A stretch of 64,000 nt of DNA from Arenicola marina (taxonomy: Eukaryota > Annelida > Polychaeta > Arenicolidae), in contig OZ025255.1 in NCBI GenBank assembly GCA_964019135.1, positions 40,888,811 to 40,952,810 on the forward strand, read 5' to 3'. Positions 1 through 10,920 of the stretch are shown here, piece by piece (within the stretch, counting starts at the first letter, position 1; the number at the start of each line of letters is the position of its first letter). Both the position numbers and the translations under genes were made by a program. Under the pieces are notes generated by a model. That model saw nothing but the letters and a program-made list of their open reading frames with translations, had not been told where the DNA came from and did no database searches.

Positions 1-440
1 CTCACATGCTGACGTGTATTTTTCACATGTATAAGCTTTACATTTGCATACTCACGATTGGCTTCCGACATTTTTCGTTTCATTTTACGAGGTGAAAATA
101 TACTCATAATATTAATGCTTTAAACGCATTGGTGACAGTCACTCGTTAATACGAATATGTAATCGTAGTCCATTGACACTTCCAGGTCGTCGTCGTTAGG
201 TCCTCACTGCACCATTATGATGTAGCTCTAAGTCGGATATATAACTCTTTCCCTTGTTTGCCTCGTGTGTTATTGATTCGTATAATTCCGAAAAGCATTT
301 GGCGGATCAATTGTCCGGTCTTACACCCAAAACTTTCCCTATGTGTAAGTTAATGTCGTTTTCCCAGTAAATTAACTTTTGTAAAATCCACGTCCTTATG
401 ACTCAAACACACTAGATCACAAAATAACAATGTCGTGAGA
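1..440. other. No recognisable feature
   Basis: AT-rich single-copy-looking sequence leading up to the hairpin and the 48-bp array. I see no ORF with family resemblance, no repeat and no RNA gene. Confidence 0.5.
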
Positions 441-501
441 GAATAATACACTGACGTAATCAGTGGATGTAAAATCCACTGATTACGTCATTGTATTATT
501 C
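441..501. repeat. 27-bp inverted repeat (hairpin) at edge of 48-bp array
   Basis: Two 27-nt arms, 441-467 and 475-501, are reverse complements with a single mismatch and are separated by a 7-nt loop. Each arm carries TGACGTAAT, a CRE-like octamer. The right arm ends where the 48-bp tandem array begins. The stem could extrude as a cruciform or fold in RNA. It may be a relic of an inverted duplication at the array border or the tip of a palindromic element. Confidence 0.85.
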
Positions 502-2338
502 ATGAAAGTCATGCCCGGTCTTACATCATATACTCTCGCCCTATATGTACTGAAAGCCATGCCCGGTATTACTTCTTATACTCCTGCCCTATATTCACTG
601 AAACCCGTGCCCGGTCTTACATCTTATACTCCTGCCCTATATTCACTGAAAGTCATACCCGGTCTTACATCATATACTCCTGCCCTATATTCACTAAAAG
701 TCAAGCCCGTTAATACATCATATACTCCTGCCCAATATTCACTGAAAGTCATGCCTGGTCTTACATCATATACTCCTGCCCTATATTCACTGAAAGTCAT
801 GCCCGGTCTTACATCATATACTCCTGCCCTATATCCATTAAAAACCGTGCAATGTCTTACATCATGCTCCTGCTCTAAAGTCACTGAAAGCCATGCCCGG
901 TCTTACGATATGCTTCTGCCCTATATTCACTGAAAGTCATGCTCGGTCTCAAATCATATACTCCTGCCCTATATTCACTGAAAGCCATGTCCGGTCTTAC
1001 ATCATATACTCCTGCCCTGTATTCACTGAAAGCCATGCCCGGTCTTACATCATATACTCCTGCCCTATATTCACTGAAAGTCATGCCCGGTCTTACATCA
1101 TATACTCCTGCCCTAAATCCATTAAAAACCGTGCCATGTCTTACATACTCCTGCCTTAGATTCACTGAAAGTCTTGCCCGGTCTTTTATTATACTCCTGT
1201 CCTATATTCACTGAAAGTCATGTCCGGTCTTACATCATATACTCCTGCCTTATATTCACTGAAAGTCATGCCCGGTCTTACGTCATATACTCCTGCTTTA
1301 TATCCATTAAAAACCGTGCCATGTCTTACATACTACTGCCTTAAATTCACTGAAAGTCATGCCCGGTCTTATATTATACTCCTGTCCTATATTCACTGAA
1401 AGTCATGCCCGGTCTTACATCATATACTCCTGCTCTATATTCACTGAAAGTCATGCCCGGTCTTACATCATGTACTCCTGCCCTTTATTTCGTTGAAAGT
1501 CATGCCCGGCCCTACATCATACTTCAGCCCTATATCCATTAAAAACCGTGCCATGCCTTACATCGTACTCCTGCCCTAAATTCACTGAAAGTCATGCCCG
1601 GTCTTACATTATGCTCCTGCCCTATATTCACTGAAAGTCATGCCCGGTCTTAAATCATATACTCCTACCCTATATTCACTGAAAGTCAAGCCCGGTAATA
1701 CATCATATACTCCTGCCCAATATTCACTGAAAGTCATGCCTGGTCTTACATCATATACTCCTGCCCTATATCCATTAAAAACCGTGCCATGTCTTACATT
1801 ATACTCCTGCTCTAAAGTCACTGAAAGCCATGCCCAGTCTTACGATATGCTTCTGCCCTATATTCACTGAAAGTCCTCTCCGGTCTTACATCATATACTC
1901 CTGCCCTATATTCACTGAAAGTCATGTCCGGTCTTACATCATATACTCCTGCCCTATATCCACTAAAAACCGTGCCATGTCTTACATACTCCTGCCTTAA
2001 ATTCACTGAAAGTCATGCCCGGTCTTATATTATACTCCTGTCCTATATTCACTGAAAGTCATGCCCGGTCTTACATCATATACTCCTGCCCTATATTCAC
2101 TGAAAGTCATGCCCGGTCTTACATCATATACTCCTGCCCTATATTCACTGAAAGTCTTGCCCGGTCTTACATCATATACTCCTGCCCTATATTCACTGAA
2201 AGTCATGCCCGGTCTTACATCATATACTCCTGCCCTATATTAACTGAAACCCATGCCCGGTCTTACATCATATACTCCTGCCCTATATTAACTGAAAGCC
2301 ATGCCCGGTCTTACATCATATACTCCTGCCCTATATCA
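493..2338. repeat. 48-bp tandem repeat, block 1 (about 38 units)
   Basis: The consensus period is 48 bp, with core TCACTGAAAGTCATGCCCGG followed by a TC/AT-rich half. Because 48 is divisible by 3, each frame gives a 16-residue peptide cycle (LTSYTPALYSLKVMPG in one + frame), which explains the short ORFs on both strands. A variant unit with CCATTAAAAACCGTGC recurs every four to six units (near 834, 1122, 1302, 1530, 1767, 1958), a loose higher-order pattern. Satellite DNA, not a gene. The same unit returns at 5176-5400. Confidence 0.95.
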
Positions 2339-2455
2339 AAGAACTTTTATGAGAAAGAAGCGAAAGCGCAACGTAAAACGGTAACAAGACATGCTCGCGC
2401 GCCGCCTAGCGGGGTGGGTTAATCAGTGCTCGATCAACTCAGTGCAGACGGCAAA

Positions 2456-2580
2456 ATGGACGCGGGTTTTAGCCGCTGGAAGTCCGGTCGTGGCACAATT
2501 TGTGCGGCATCGAATTGCCACAATTATAAAGGAACAAGAGGAGATATTTCCTGCTTTCCATTTCCCAGGGACAAAAAGAG
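2456..2580 (+). CDS. THAP-type zinc-finger protein, first coding exon
   Basis: Reading from the ATG at 2456 (context gcaaaATGg) gives 41 codons plus two bases, then a strong donor, AG|GTAAGTG, at 2581. The peptide contains C16, C21 and N23 and then SCFPFPRDKK near residues 32-41. This fits the amino-terminal half of a THAP domain (C-x2-4-C, then an F-x-FP-x-D block), and THAP genes often have an intron close to this point. THAP domains bind DNA through a C2CH zinc and occur in transcription regulators and P-element-like transposases. The second half (W, C-x2-H) was not found downstream in this window. A different frame is open over the same bases from 2391 but shows no family resemblance. The gene may continue in a long intron filled with satellite, or be an orphan exon. 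Confidence 0.6.
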
Positions 2581-3603
2581 GTAAGTGTCTTTTCTATGAG
2601 GTTTCGGCGAACAATTGAGATTAGTCCATGACCATGTTTGTTTATGTTTTGATGGGCGAACTGTCATTGTCAACTGACTGTTTGACAGCTCAACCAGTGT
2701 CAACTGCGTGTGTGAAGATCTGTAAAGTATGCATTGTTAGTCTGATCAGACTCATTGATGTGGAATGTAGCCAAAGATATTTCCATTAATGCTTAGAGTA
2801 TCTCCGTCAAATGACTGTCCAAATATGTCATCTCACTTTTAACACTCGTTTTCCATGGCTATGCCTAGGCTTTAGTGTGTGTGTGGGGTAGGGGGGGGGG
2901 GGTACCAGATCTACTTAGGCCTAGTAAATTTGATTTCAGGACTTCCATATTTTTGTAGCTCTGTGTGATTTACGGATTCTTACAGACATTCCTCCAATTT
3001 CCCTTCGAGCCAAGTGCGTTAGATTTTCATAAAGTTAAGATAAACTGTCCTCAAATTTTAGGTAGATCTAGGACTAGATTTAAGTTTACATCCATAATCT
3101 CTGCAATGTCAGGCTATTTAATATTGCATGTAGCTTACGATATGTAAATCTGTAACATTAATGGAATTTGAGAGCTGCGATTTATAATTTGCTGGTCATT
3201 TTTTAATACAGCAAACAATTGTATAATAACCTTTTGCCGCGTAAACATATCTGTGAGCGATTCCCGGTAAGAGGATCAAAGTATAGATTAAATTGATTTT
3301 CTTGCATGCAGTCGATATTACAATTATTTGCTTCACGTGAGTTACGTTTTATCTTTCACAGATGAGACAAGCATCGAGTAATAAAATACGTTAAAATATA
3401 TCGAATGTGTCTGACTTGTGTTGTCGAGGTATGTATATATATAGACCAGATATGTAGTAATACAGAAACATCCCTGCTACCCCCGCACACTTCAGCGCAG
3501 GAGTAAAGTATATGCGGAAATCCTGGGCGATGTAATAGAAGATTTGGAGGTTAACTTGTAACGCACAAGAAATAAATAAAGAAATAAAATAAAATAAAAA
3601 ACT
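2581..3603. other. Putative intron or intergenic; no gene seen
   Basis: AT-rich sequence following the THAP-exon donor, with a G-run near 2890. No exon completing the THAP domain was recognised. A few 60-80 codon ORFs have no resemblance to known proteins. Confidence 0.4.
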
Positions 3604-4870
3604 CCTCTGTATCCTATCCCCCCCCACCCCTCCCCTACATCCCTACCCCCCTCCTCCCACGCCCCCTAGGGGTTGGGTGATGTCAAACAAGCGAACCTGT
3701 AAACTAAATTAACCCAGAAGCCAAAAAATCTGTAAAAAAATTGCTCTAAAAAATTGCTTTGCTTGCCGACCCCCTCCCCCCCAAAGGCCCTACCCCCCCA
3801 CCTCCATAGCTAACCGCCCCTATCCCACGCCTCTCAGCGGTCGGTGGTGTCAATGAAGCAAACCTTTTCACTCAAAAACCAATATTAAGTACAAGAAATC
3901 CCTCTGTATCTTACACCTCCCCCACCCCACCCCTACCCCACTCCTCCCAACCCCCTTAGGGAGTGGGTAATGTCAAACAAACGAACCTGTAGACTAATCT
4001 GACCCACAAGCCAAAAATATCGGTAAAAAAATGGCTCTAAAAAAATGCTCTAACAAATTCCTCAGCATTCCGACCCCTTCCCCCACTTAGGCCCTACCCT
4101 CCCCCCCCCCTCCGTGGCTAACCGCCTCAATCCCGCGCCTCTTAGCGGTTGGGTAGTGTCAATGAAGCAAACATTTTCACTCAAAAAACAATATTAAGTA
4201 CAAGAAATCGTAAAAAAAAAATATTATTAAAATAAAATAAAAAAATTCCTCTGTATCCTAACCCCCCCCCCCACCCCTCCCCTACGCCACTGTCCCCTCC
4301 TCCCACGACCCCTGGGGGTTGGGTGATGTCAAACAAGCGAGCCTGCAGACTAAAATAACCCACAAGCCAAAAATATCGGTATGAAAAAAAATTGCTCTGA
4401 AAAATTCTAAAAAAAAATCCTCACCATGCCGACCCCCCCCAAGGCCCTAACTCCCCCCCCCCCGCTGTTAACCGCCCCCATCTCACGCCTCTTAGCGGTC
4501 GGGTGGTGTCAATGAAGCAAACATTTTTACTCAAGAAACAATATTAACTACAAGAAATCATAAAAAAAATATATTATTAAAAAAAAAAAATCCCTCTGTA
4601 TCCTAACCCCCCCCCCACGGCCCTACCCCCCTCCTCCCACGCCCCCTACGGGGTGGATGATGTCAAACAAGCGAACCTGTAGACTAAAATGACCCAGAAG
4701 CCAAAAAAATCGGTAAACAAATTGCTCTGAACAATTCCTCAGAATGCCGACGCCCCCCCCCCCCCCTACGGCCGTTAGGGGTGGGTGATGTCAAGGAACC
4801 TTTAGACCGAAATACCCCACAAGCAAAAATAAATCGTTAAAAAAATGTTTAAACTAAATCGGATGAAATA
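3604..4870. repeat. Dimeric satellite, ~300-350 bp period made of two ~170-bp subunits
   Basis: The phrase CTCTGTATCCTA recurs at about 3604, 3902, 4249 and 4594, giving periods of 298, 347 and 345 bp, with a truncated last unit. Each period contains two related halves. One has GGTGATGTCAAACAAGCGAACC and the other has GGTGTCAATGAAGCAAAC, each preceded by a C-run and a CCCCTAGGGG-like or CTCTTAGCGG-like block. The organisation is a head-to-tail dimer of ~170-bp monomers, as in many centromeric or pericentromeric satellites. C-runs of 8-15 nt are frequent. Confidence 0.85.
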
Positions 4871-4909
4871 AGTTTCTCTTACCCCACACGACCCCCCCCC
4901 CCCCCCCAC

Positions 4910-5150
4910 CCATGCCAAGCACGCGTACCCTAGCGCACCCTGGGAGTGCAGGGTGGCAGCAATACTACGGTACAGACCTGTGGAATCAAGCAGCTCAGAA
5001 CAAAATTCGGTGCGCACCCCGGAGGGTTCGCCAGCGGCCTTCGTTCAGGCAGCAGGACACGCCCGTGCACACCTGGGTAGAGCGATGTAATAACCCTCAC
5101 CGCTTGGCGGCGCCACCACGATCCTGTTACCGGGTTATAGATACGGCTTT
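4910..5150 (-). mobile_element. SINE-like or dispersed repeat fragment
   Basis: Unique GC-richer island between the dimeric satellite and 48-bp block 2. On the minus strand it has the phrase ACCCAGGTGTGCACGGGCG, which resembles a segment common in invertebrate tRNA-derived SINE bodies. The + strand has an open frame through it that joins the following repeat and is probably fortuitous. Family assignment is tentative. Confidence 0.25.
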
Positions 5151-5175
5151 CGCTTTTTGTTCTATAAATTCTTTG

Positions 5176-5400
5176 CCTATATTCACTGAAAGTCATGCCC
5201 GGTCTTACATCATATACTCCTGCCCAATATTCACTGAAAGTCATGCCCGATCTTACATCATATACTCCTGCCCTATATTCACTGAAAGTCATGCCCGGTC
5301 TTATATCATATACACCTGCCCTATATTCACTGAAAGTCATGCCCGGTCTTACATCATATACGCCTGCCCTACATATCCATTACAAGCCATGCCATATCTT
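5176..5400. repeat. 48-bp tandem repeat, block 2 (about 4.7 units)
   Basis: Same unit and orientation as the array at 493-2338, separated from it by the THAP exon and the dimeric satellite. It starts after TTCTTTGCC and decays into a CCATTACAAGCC variant at its right end. Confidence 0.92.
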
Positions 5401-6364
5401 AGGTCATTAGGTACTCGGGTAACACACCGCTGTACGACCAGCCTTAATTGAGAATCACATGGTTATATTGATCACGGTCACAGATCATTGCTATAGATAC
5501 TCCGCCTTTGACACTGCACGGCACAAATATTTACAAAGCCGTCTCGGATTTCTACAAATGGATAACATACAAATGGCAAACAGAAGAAATAGCTCAATCC
5601 TAATTATCGCTATTGAATACTGGTACATTGATTTTATCACTTTACTTGGGTTCAATATCGATTTCCAAGGGCTAGCCTTTGGAGCGACATGGTGCGGTAT
5701 CCATATCATGATAATACGTGTACGTGGCACATCCCCCCCCCCTCAAGATGCACCCCCCCCCCCTATGATCACGTTCCCTACACGTTACAGGCATGGTCAC
5801 ATAATAGTAGTCAGACAGTTTGAAGTGTCATGTTTTCGATCACTGACTGTCACCTCGGACACCTGAAGTGCAACATTGAGGAGCTTCGACTACAGTGGAA
5901 GAGTAGAATATGAAAATGCGGCGCTTGACAGTAAACCGGGTAATTCGAAAATGATCTTGATTCTTTCATGTTCTTTGAGCCACCAGACCAAGCTGCCGTA
6001 GAACTGCCGTTGCGTCTTTCTAGCTTGGTTCTGGTTCTAGCGTACATTGTCACAACCGTTGCGCATTACATCGCAACTGCGGTTTAAATATATGTACAAC
6101 AGAGAAAGCATCGTTTCAACTGAATGTATTGATATCTCGGTATTTTCTTAACTGAAGATCTTGGTTGCATCCGGATTTGCGGTTTTTTGTCGTGGCTTAA
6201 AGTTATCGAGCTCTTTCCCGCCAATACTAAAGAGGTCAAAATACAAATAAGAATCAGTCTTTGAATCGTCCCAAATTTCTTGTGTCTATATTACACGCAT
6301 GCCAGACTACCAAATGGAGTCTCTTAGCCTTGCCCGTGATATCAATTAACCACAGGTTTTCAAC
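5401..6364. other. No recognisable gene
   Basis: Mostly AT-rich sequence with two C-runs near 5735 and 5752. A 135-codon + ORF at 5459-5866 has no family resemblance and runs through the C-runs. Confidence 0.4.
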
Positions 6365-6730
6365 TTAGTGGTGAACGTTATCAGCTTTTGCGATTCGCGA
6401 TGCTTTGTTACAAGTAGCAGTACCGCGGCAAATGTTCCGGGATAGACACGTTTGCCATATCACAGCCGAAACGGCGATGTTTATTAGGTTTCTGAATTTA
6501 TAGAATGAAACAATCCAGTTTTCTACACATTGTGATGTACATATGTCGCCTGGGCTTAGATTTGGCCTTAAAGGCTCGACAAGCAGCTTTAACTCGGTAA
6601 TATGATTTGTGTCGTGGCATTTGCGTTTATTACTAAATGAGACTATATGCGAACCACAGAGCTTACCGCAGTCGTGACATCGATGACCTGTCGTTAGGTC
6701 TTCGTTGTTACTCATTGGACCCCTCGCCAT
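6365..6730 (-). CDS. Unrecognised Cys-containing ORF, 121 codons
   Basis: Not assigned. The frame begins MARGPMSNNEDLTTGHRC and includes CHDCGKLC near residues 18-25, then SPGDICTSQCVENW near residues 59-72 followed by an F/Y-rich helix. Two Cys pairs about 45 residues apart around a Leu/Pro-rich block loosely recall zinc-binding amino-terminal domains such as ZAD, but the second pair has three intervening residues and the carboxy end does not match. It could be a first exon with the donor not identified. The outer ATG is formed at the very end of the neighbouring MITE, so the internal Met at residue 6 may be the original start. Confidence 0.25.
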   Translation of the reverse strand: MARGPMSNNEDLTTGHRCHDCGKLCGSHIVSFSNKRKCHDTNHITELKLLVEPLRPNLSPGDICTSQCVENWIVSFYKFRNLINIAVSAVIWQTCLSRNICRGTATCNKASRIAKADNVHH

Positions 6731-7526
6731 AGAGCTGTACAGTCACTACGGGATCTTATCGAGACCTCACGAGACGGGGAAACGTATGCTCTACGTCAAT
6801 GCCTAGCATCAACGGTCTGTGCGTGTGTTAGGGCCTACCTTCCGGTTGTTTGCCTTCACTTGCTTCACACACAAATTCGGCTAAAGCTGTCCTTGGATGC
6901 ACAACTAACCACTGCATTTCTGTGCATATTTAGAATTAGAACCAACCGAGTAGATTTATGTAATATATGAGCGGTTACACAGTTGTTAAACAGAATGCGG
7001 TTGTTTAATGAGTGACTGTCAGTGTCAGGCGATCTAATGTGCTGCGCGGGGTTTTCTATATCCTATGACGTAATGCTCATCATGATAAGCATGTCTGCGC
7101 GCGGTATTTATGGTTACGTAACACCGCTCTTTAAATGGGATGACCAGGCGAAGACAATGGCGCTCAGTTTTTCGCAGAAATGTAAACATCGAGGATTTGC
7201 CTCAAACTACAACGCTTTCAACAGTCTCATCGAATGAACCACATGCATTATGGGGAGATAAATGTCTTATCTTTAATATGTTGTGATTTTATAGTTAGGA
7301 ATGTCTGGACCAAAGCAAACAAAAAATGGTTTCACACCTACTCGATTCTTTACGCACAAACCGCACGGCCGGCCGGTTCCCAAACACTCAATCGTTGACT
7401 ACAATGAGTGCGTGTCACGCAGCTGTTGCAAGGCACCAGCGTGATGCGCACTCCTTCTAAGACCACGTGTTTTTTTGTTGGTCCCCAAAAGAACTAAACC
7501 GGAAATACAACCCGCGAGAACTGTAC
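6729..7526. mobile_element. MITE-like element, copy 1 (~0.8 kb)
   Basis: Its left end reads TAGAGCTGTACAGTCACTACGG. The reverse complement of its right end reads ATAGGGCTGTACAGTTCTCG, giving terminal inverted repeats of about 20-25 bp with scattered mismatches. The body is closely matched in reverse complement at 22310-23041, including shared phrases such as GATGCGCACTCCTTCTAAG and GGTTACGTAAC. No transposase frame is visible, so it is non-autonomous. The ends lie next to TA dinucleotides, so a TA target duplication is possible but not resolved. Confidence 0.75.
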
Positions 7527-8347
7527 AGCCCTATAAAGTCTCGTTCGCCAAGGTTTACTTATTTTGGGGACAAACAGACGAAGCACGTGTTCGGAACGAG
7601 CTTAGAATCTCTGCGCATACTGGTAGGAGGAAGCGGCGGCAGTATTTGAATTTTATGTTTAACTTCACCCATTGCGGAAGGCATAGTGATATGATTAAGA
7701 ATATTTAGGAAAGATAACTGCACAAAGCGGATAGACGACATTTTTTCATTCTTTTGCGCCATCACAATGACGAATATTTGCTACGACGGGACAACACGTT
7801 TGATAAACTAACGTTTTCTTGCATTTCCTACGAAAACGAGGCATTATGACGTCACACAGATTCTCCCCGGGTGACAACGTTGGCGCAACACTTCAAACAG
7901 AAAGTATGTCTTTTCGTGATCCAAAAGTAATTCGAAAACATCCAACTGGTCATATTTTTCTTTTACCATGTGGTTTAATGACGCATCCGTTTGTTGTTAC
8001 TCCATGCACTGCATATTGTGACAGCGGAATGGTCCATCACTTACATTCGCCATTTTTGTCTCCGCGGAGGCACGTGAGACTGTGACGCGCTGTTTGGGGA
8101 ACTCGAGAAAGTTTGCAGGGCTAAAGTTAGAACGCTATTTTTAGTTTTCGAGTGCTTTGAAGACGGATGTTGTCTTGTATATTCCGAAAGTTCTGCGCTC
8201 CCTCGCCCAAAGCATTTTAACGTATACCTCCCATAGTCATGTTCAGTGAAATGGGAATCTTTGGAATAAACCTGGAAAGAAATTGACTTACAGCTGCCTA
8301 GTCCCCAAAACAGAAGTCTCGCGGCTCGATCGCGAGAACTGTATAGC
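7524..8347. mobile_element. MITE-like element, related copy abutting copy 1
   Basis: The right end GCGAGAACTGTATAGCCCTA and the sub-terminal block GTCCCCAAAA match the right end of copy 1. The left side starts from the CCCTATA of copy 1 and carries TTTTGGGGACAAACAGACG in inverted orientation, consistent with ~60-bp inverted repeats. The interior differs from copy 1. A piece of it (GAATTTTATGTTTAACTTCA and upstream) is repeated at 10270-10322. No coding frame was recognised. Confidence 0.55.
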
Positions 8348-8539
8348 CCTATAGAGCACATTAGTTGGAATTGGACTTCACTATGCATACGATGAACGTT
8401 CCCATGTCAACGAAGACGTCTTTGTTTAGCAAGTGCAAGAATGCTTGGTAGGCTGGTCCTTGCTAACACTTTAGCATGGCTAAAATAGTTCGCAGGCAAC
8501 GAAAATCCAAAATGTTCAATTTTCTTTCAATGTTCAGCA

Positions 8540-9380
8540 GTACTTCGAACTTTTGATTAAGATGATTAGGCTAATTTTAACTTATGGAACAGAAATCTGG
8601 GGATATGATGTTAGAGATTGTATTAAAAAAAAATCATACTAAATATTAAAAATATGTCCATGTGCTACGGTTAATGCTGCTGTTTGTGGAGAATTTGGGA
8701 ACCTTTCATCTAAGAATAAGATGTACCATCAGTTGCCTCAAGTATTGGGTTAAAGAATGCCTGATGATAAATTAACGACAACGCTTACATGCTCTGTAAT
8801 TTAATAGAAGCGGGGAGGGCTACATGGGCATCCAAAACAAAACAATAAATTTTGATGTATGGGTTTGGTGATGTCTGGCGGGCTCAACAATTGGGTAACC
8901 CATACTTATCTCATTATTTAGCCAAAGAGTTATTTACTGTGCAGGGCAGGAATGGTGTAGTCATGCTAATAATGCAGATATCTGGCAGACTAGTAATACA
9001 GACTAGGACATTATAAAGAGTATACTCGGTATTTCATATGTGAAGATGATTTAATATTACTCTCTAATTTTAGACTTCGTCAGGCTCTTTCAAAATTTCA
9101 ATGTTGAATGTTTTTGTCAAGTAAGCACGAGGCAAATGTCGTAACATGTAAATACTGCCTTGAAGAAAATGGTTTCCAATTAAAGCTAGACGAGTTTCAT
9201 ATCATGGTCAAATGCCCTTTTTACCGTCAAGCATATATCTACAAGAGACCTCAAATACAGCTACCTTGTAGATTTTTGCAATTTAATGTCTTCCAATGAT
9301 AAAGGAAATCTTTGTAACCTAGAAATATTTGTTAAATGTGCTGCTAAACTCTATGAAGAAACGTATTTAAGTTGAGATAT
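8540..9380 (+). mobile_element. LINE 3'-end remnant (ORF2 carboxy region)
   Basis: In shifting + frames one can read RLILTYGTEIWGYDV (8550s), ATVNAAVCGEFGN (8670s), MYGFGDVWRAQQLGNP (8850s) and CKYC then DEFHIMVKCPFY (9140-9230). This order (YG-E-W motif, N-x-V-x-GE-G, GFG-x-VW, C-x2-C ... H-x-CP-x-Y) is the typical carboxy-terminal part of non-LTR retrotransposon ORF2 proteins after the reverse transcriptase. It is old and broken by several frameshifts and stops. The family within LINEs is not resolved. Confidence 0.75.
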
Positions 9381-9479
9381 TTCACTTTATAGAGCATTTG
9401 GGTTTTCTATTGTAAAAATGTTGTGCTTTGTTGTAAATTAGATATTTCTGTTTTGTGCCATGGGCCTATTGCTCGCAAT

Positions 9480-9730
9480 TAGAAATAGACCTTATTATTC
9501 TGATATTCTCGTTGCGTCAACGCCAAGAAAATATAGATAGCAGCACAAGCCGCTATACCTTGCTTTTGTTGATCTCTCCAAGGCTTTTGTTACTGTTTGC
9601 AGCTGTGGGTTGTACGAACCTTATTCGCTTCTTTCATTACCACCCGTTCAGCACAGTACATTACATGTTTTGTATAAACATTTCCACAATGTGGTACCGA
9701 ATGTTATAGGTGAATTATATATTACTAATG
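9480..9730 (+). mobile_element. LINE reverse-transcriptase fragment
   Basis: From 9556 a + frame reads YLAFVDLSKAFVTV, which is motif A of a non-LTR reverse transcriptase (F-x-D-L-S-K-A-F, with the usual D after AF replaced by V). The flanking frame is short and degraded. This internal part of ORF2 lies downstream of a carboxy-terminal remnant on the same strand, so it is a separate insertion or a rearranged piece. Confidence 0.65.
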
Positions 9731-10185
9731 TTAAACATTAACAGTTTATCTTATTGGATGGGATTTATTTTGAATTAAGGCCTTGTACAATGTGCATTCA
9801 AAAGCATAACATTGCTATCAACATAGGGTGTTGGTTGAGGCGGGGTTCGTTCATTTGGCTTTCCGATTCAACTGCAACATAGACCAGTGTGCCGCTGGCT
9901 TGCTCAGGCCCAAACGCATTCGAATAACTCATACGTCACACACGCGGCATAGCTTTCTGTAGCCTGGTTCAGCGGCGCCATCTTCGCTTGTATTCTTGTA
10001 CCAGCCTTGATTTTCTGAGATTGGGGCTTGTAGAATTGGAGACGAGTAACATATCGACACATGAGGAAGCGACCGGTTATATTAGGAAGCGACTCGATTG
10101 TCTAAACCAGAAATATACGCGTTTGAATAATAAAACCTGACCTTCATTTCATGGAATGTGTTCTTAAATAGAATAATTTGGTGCC
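9731..10185. other. No recognisable gene
   Basis: Mixed AT-rich sequence with a CpG-containing stretch near 9880-10010. No ORF or repeat family was assigned. Confidence 0.4.
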
Positions 10186-10322
10186 GCCCGCGAGAACTAT
10201 TTCCTCTCGCGGATCTATCTTACCCTGTGATTATGACGTCGTCAATCAAACAGTAAGTAGTTCGGAAGAGCGCGGAGGAAGTGGCGGCAGTTTAATTTGA
10301 ATTTTATGTTCAACTTCACCGT
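10186..10322. mobile_element. MITE fragment related to 7524-8347
   Basis: Starts with CCGCGAGAACTATTTCC, similar to the MITE termini nearby, and ends with GGCGGCAG followed by GAATTTTATGTTCAACTTCACC. That tail nearly matches 7630-7671 inside the element at 7524-8347. It is a truncated copy of the same family. Confidence 0.5.
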
Positions 10323-10589
10323 GCCTAACGATCACACTATCTGACAATGCCTATATGATACCTGCTTTTAAATAAAAAATACTTATATTACTCCCGTATT
10401 GACCTTTGGCGTGGAACCAGCCAGCCCAATTCTAGGAGACCCCGACTGGGTTTCTCGATTAGTGAAGTGTTGCCACCTTGTGGGGTTTCTTGGAGACAGA
10501 GTGTGCCGTATGCTATCTGTCAGTATGCGCCACTAACGCTCGACCGGCGGACCGAGACCGGGTCGTGTTCCCAGATTACAAAGAATACA

Positions 10590-10920
10590 TTTCTTTATTC
10601 CCAGGTCACGGTGAATTAAAAGACGAACTCCCCGCAAACAATGGAAGGGCGAATACATGATACAAAATTGACGATTTCCCGATTCACGATTATTTAATAT
10701 TAAAATTCCCAGTTCACGATTAATGAAAATTCTTGATCACGGCGGCCGGCTAATACCCCATTCCCAGTTCACGATTAATGAAAATTCTTGATCACGGCGG
10801 TCGGCTAATACCCCATTCCCAGTTCACGAAGAATTAGGCTATTTTCCTCCTTCCCAGTTCACGGTGAAATGGAAAGCCCATTCCCGAGGAACAGAAATAC
10901 CCCTTGCCGCCCCCCCCCGC
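10590..10920. repeat. Dispersed repeat A, copy 1
   Basis: Shares GGGCGAATACATGATA, CAGTTCACGATTAATGAAAA, TTGATCACGGCGG and CCATTCCCGAGGAAC with 16735-17000 in the same order and orientation. A ~55-bp part is tandemly duplicated inside this copy (about 10708-10815). Both copies end in a long C-run. No coding content was recognised. Confidence 0.75.

Noticed and set aside
7022-7237. 71-codon ORF inside MITE copy 1 as a transposase remnant
   Set aside because: The frame is not kept in the inverted copy at 22310-23041 and has no DDE or zinc-finger features.
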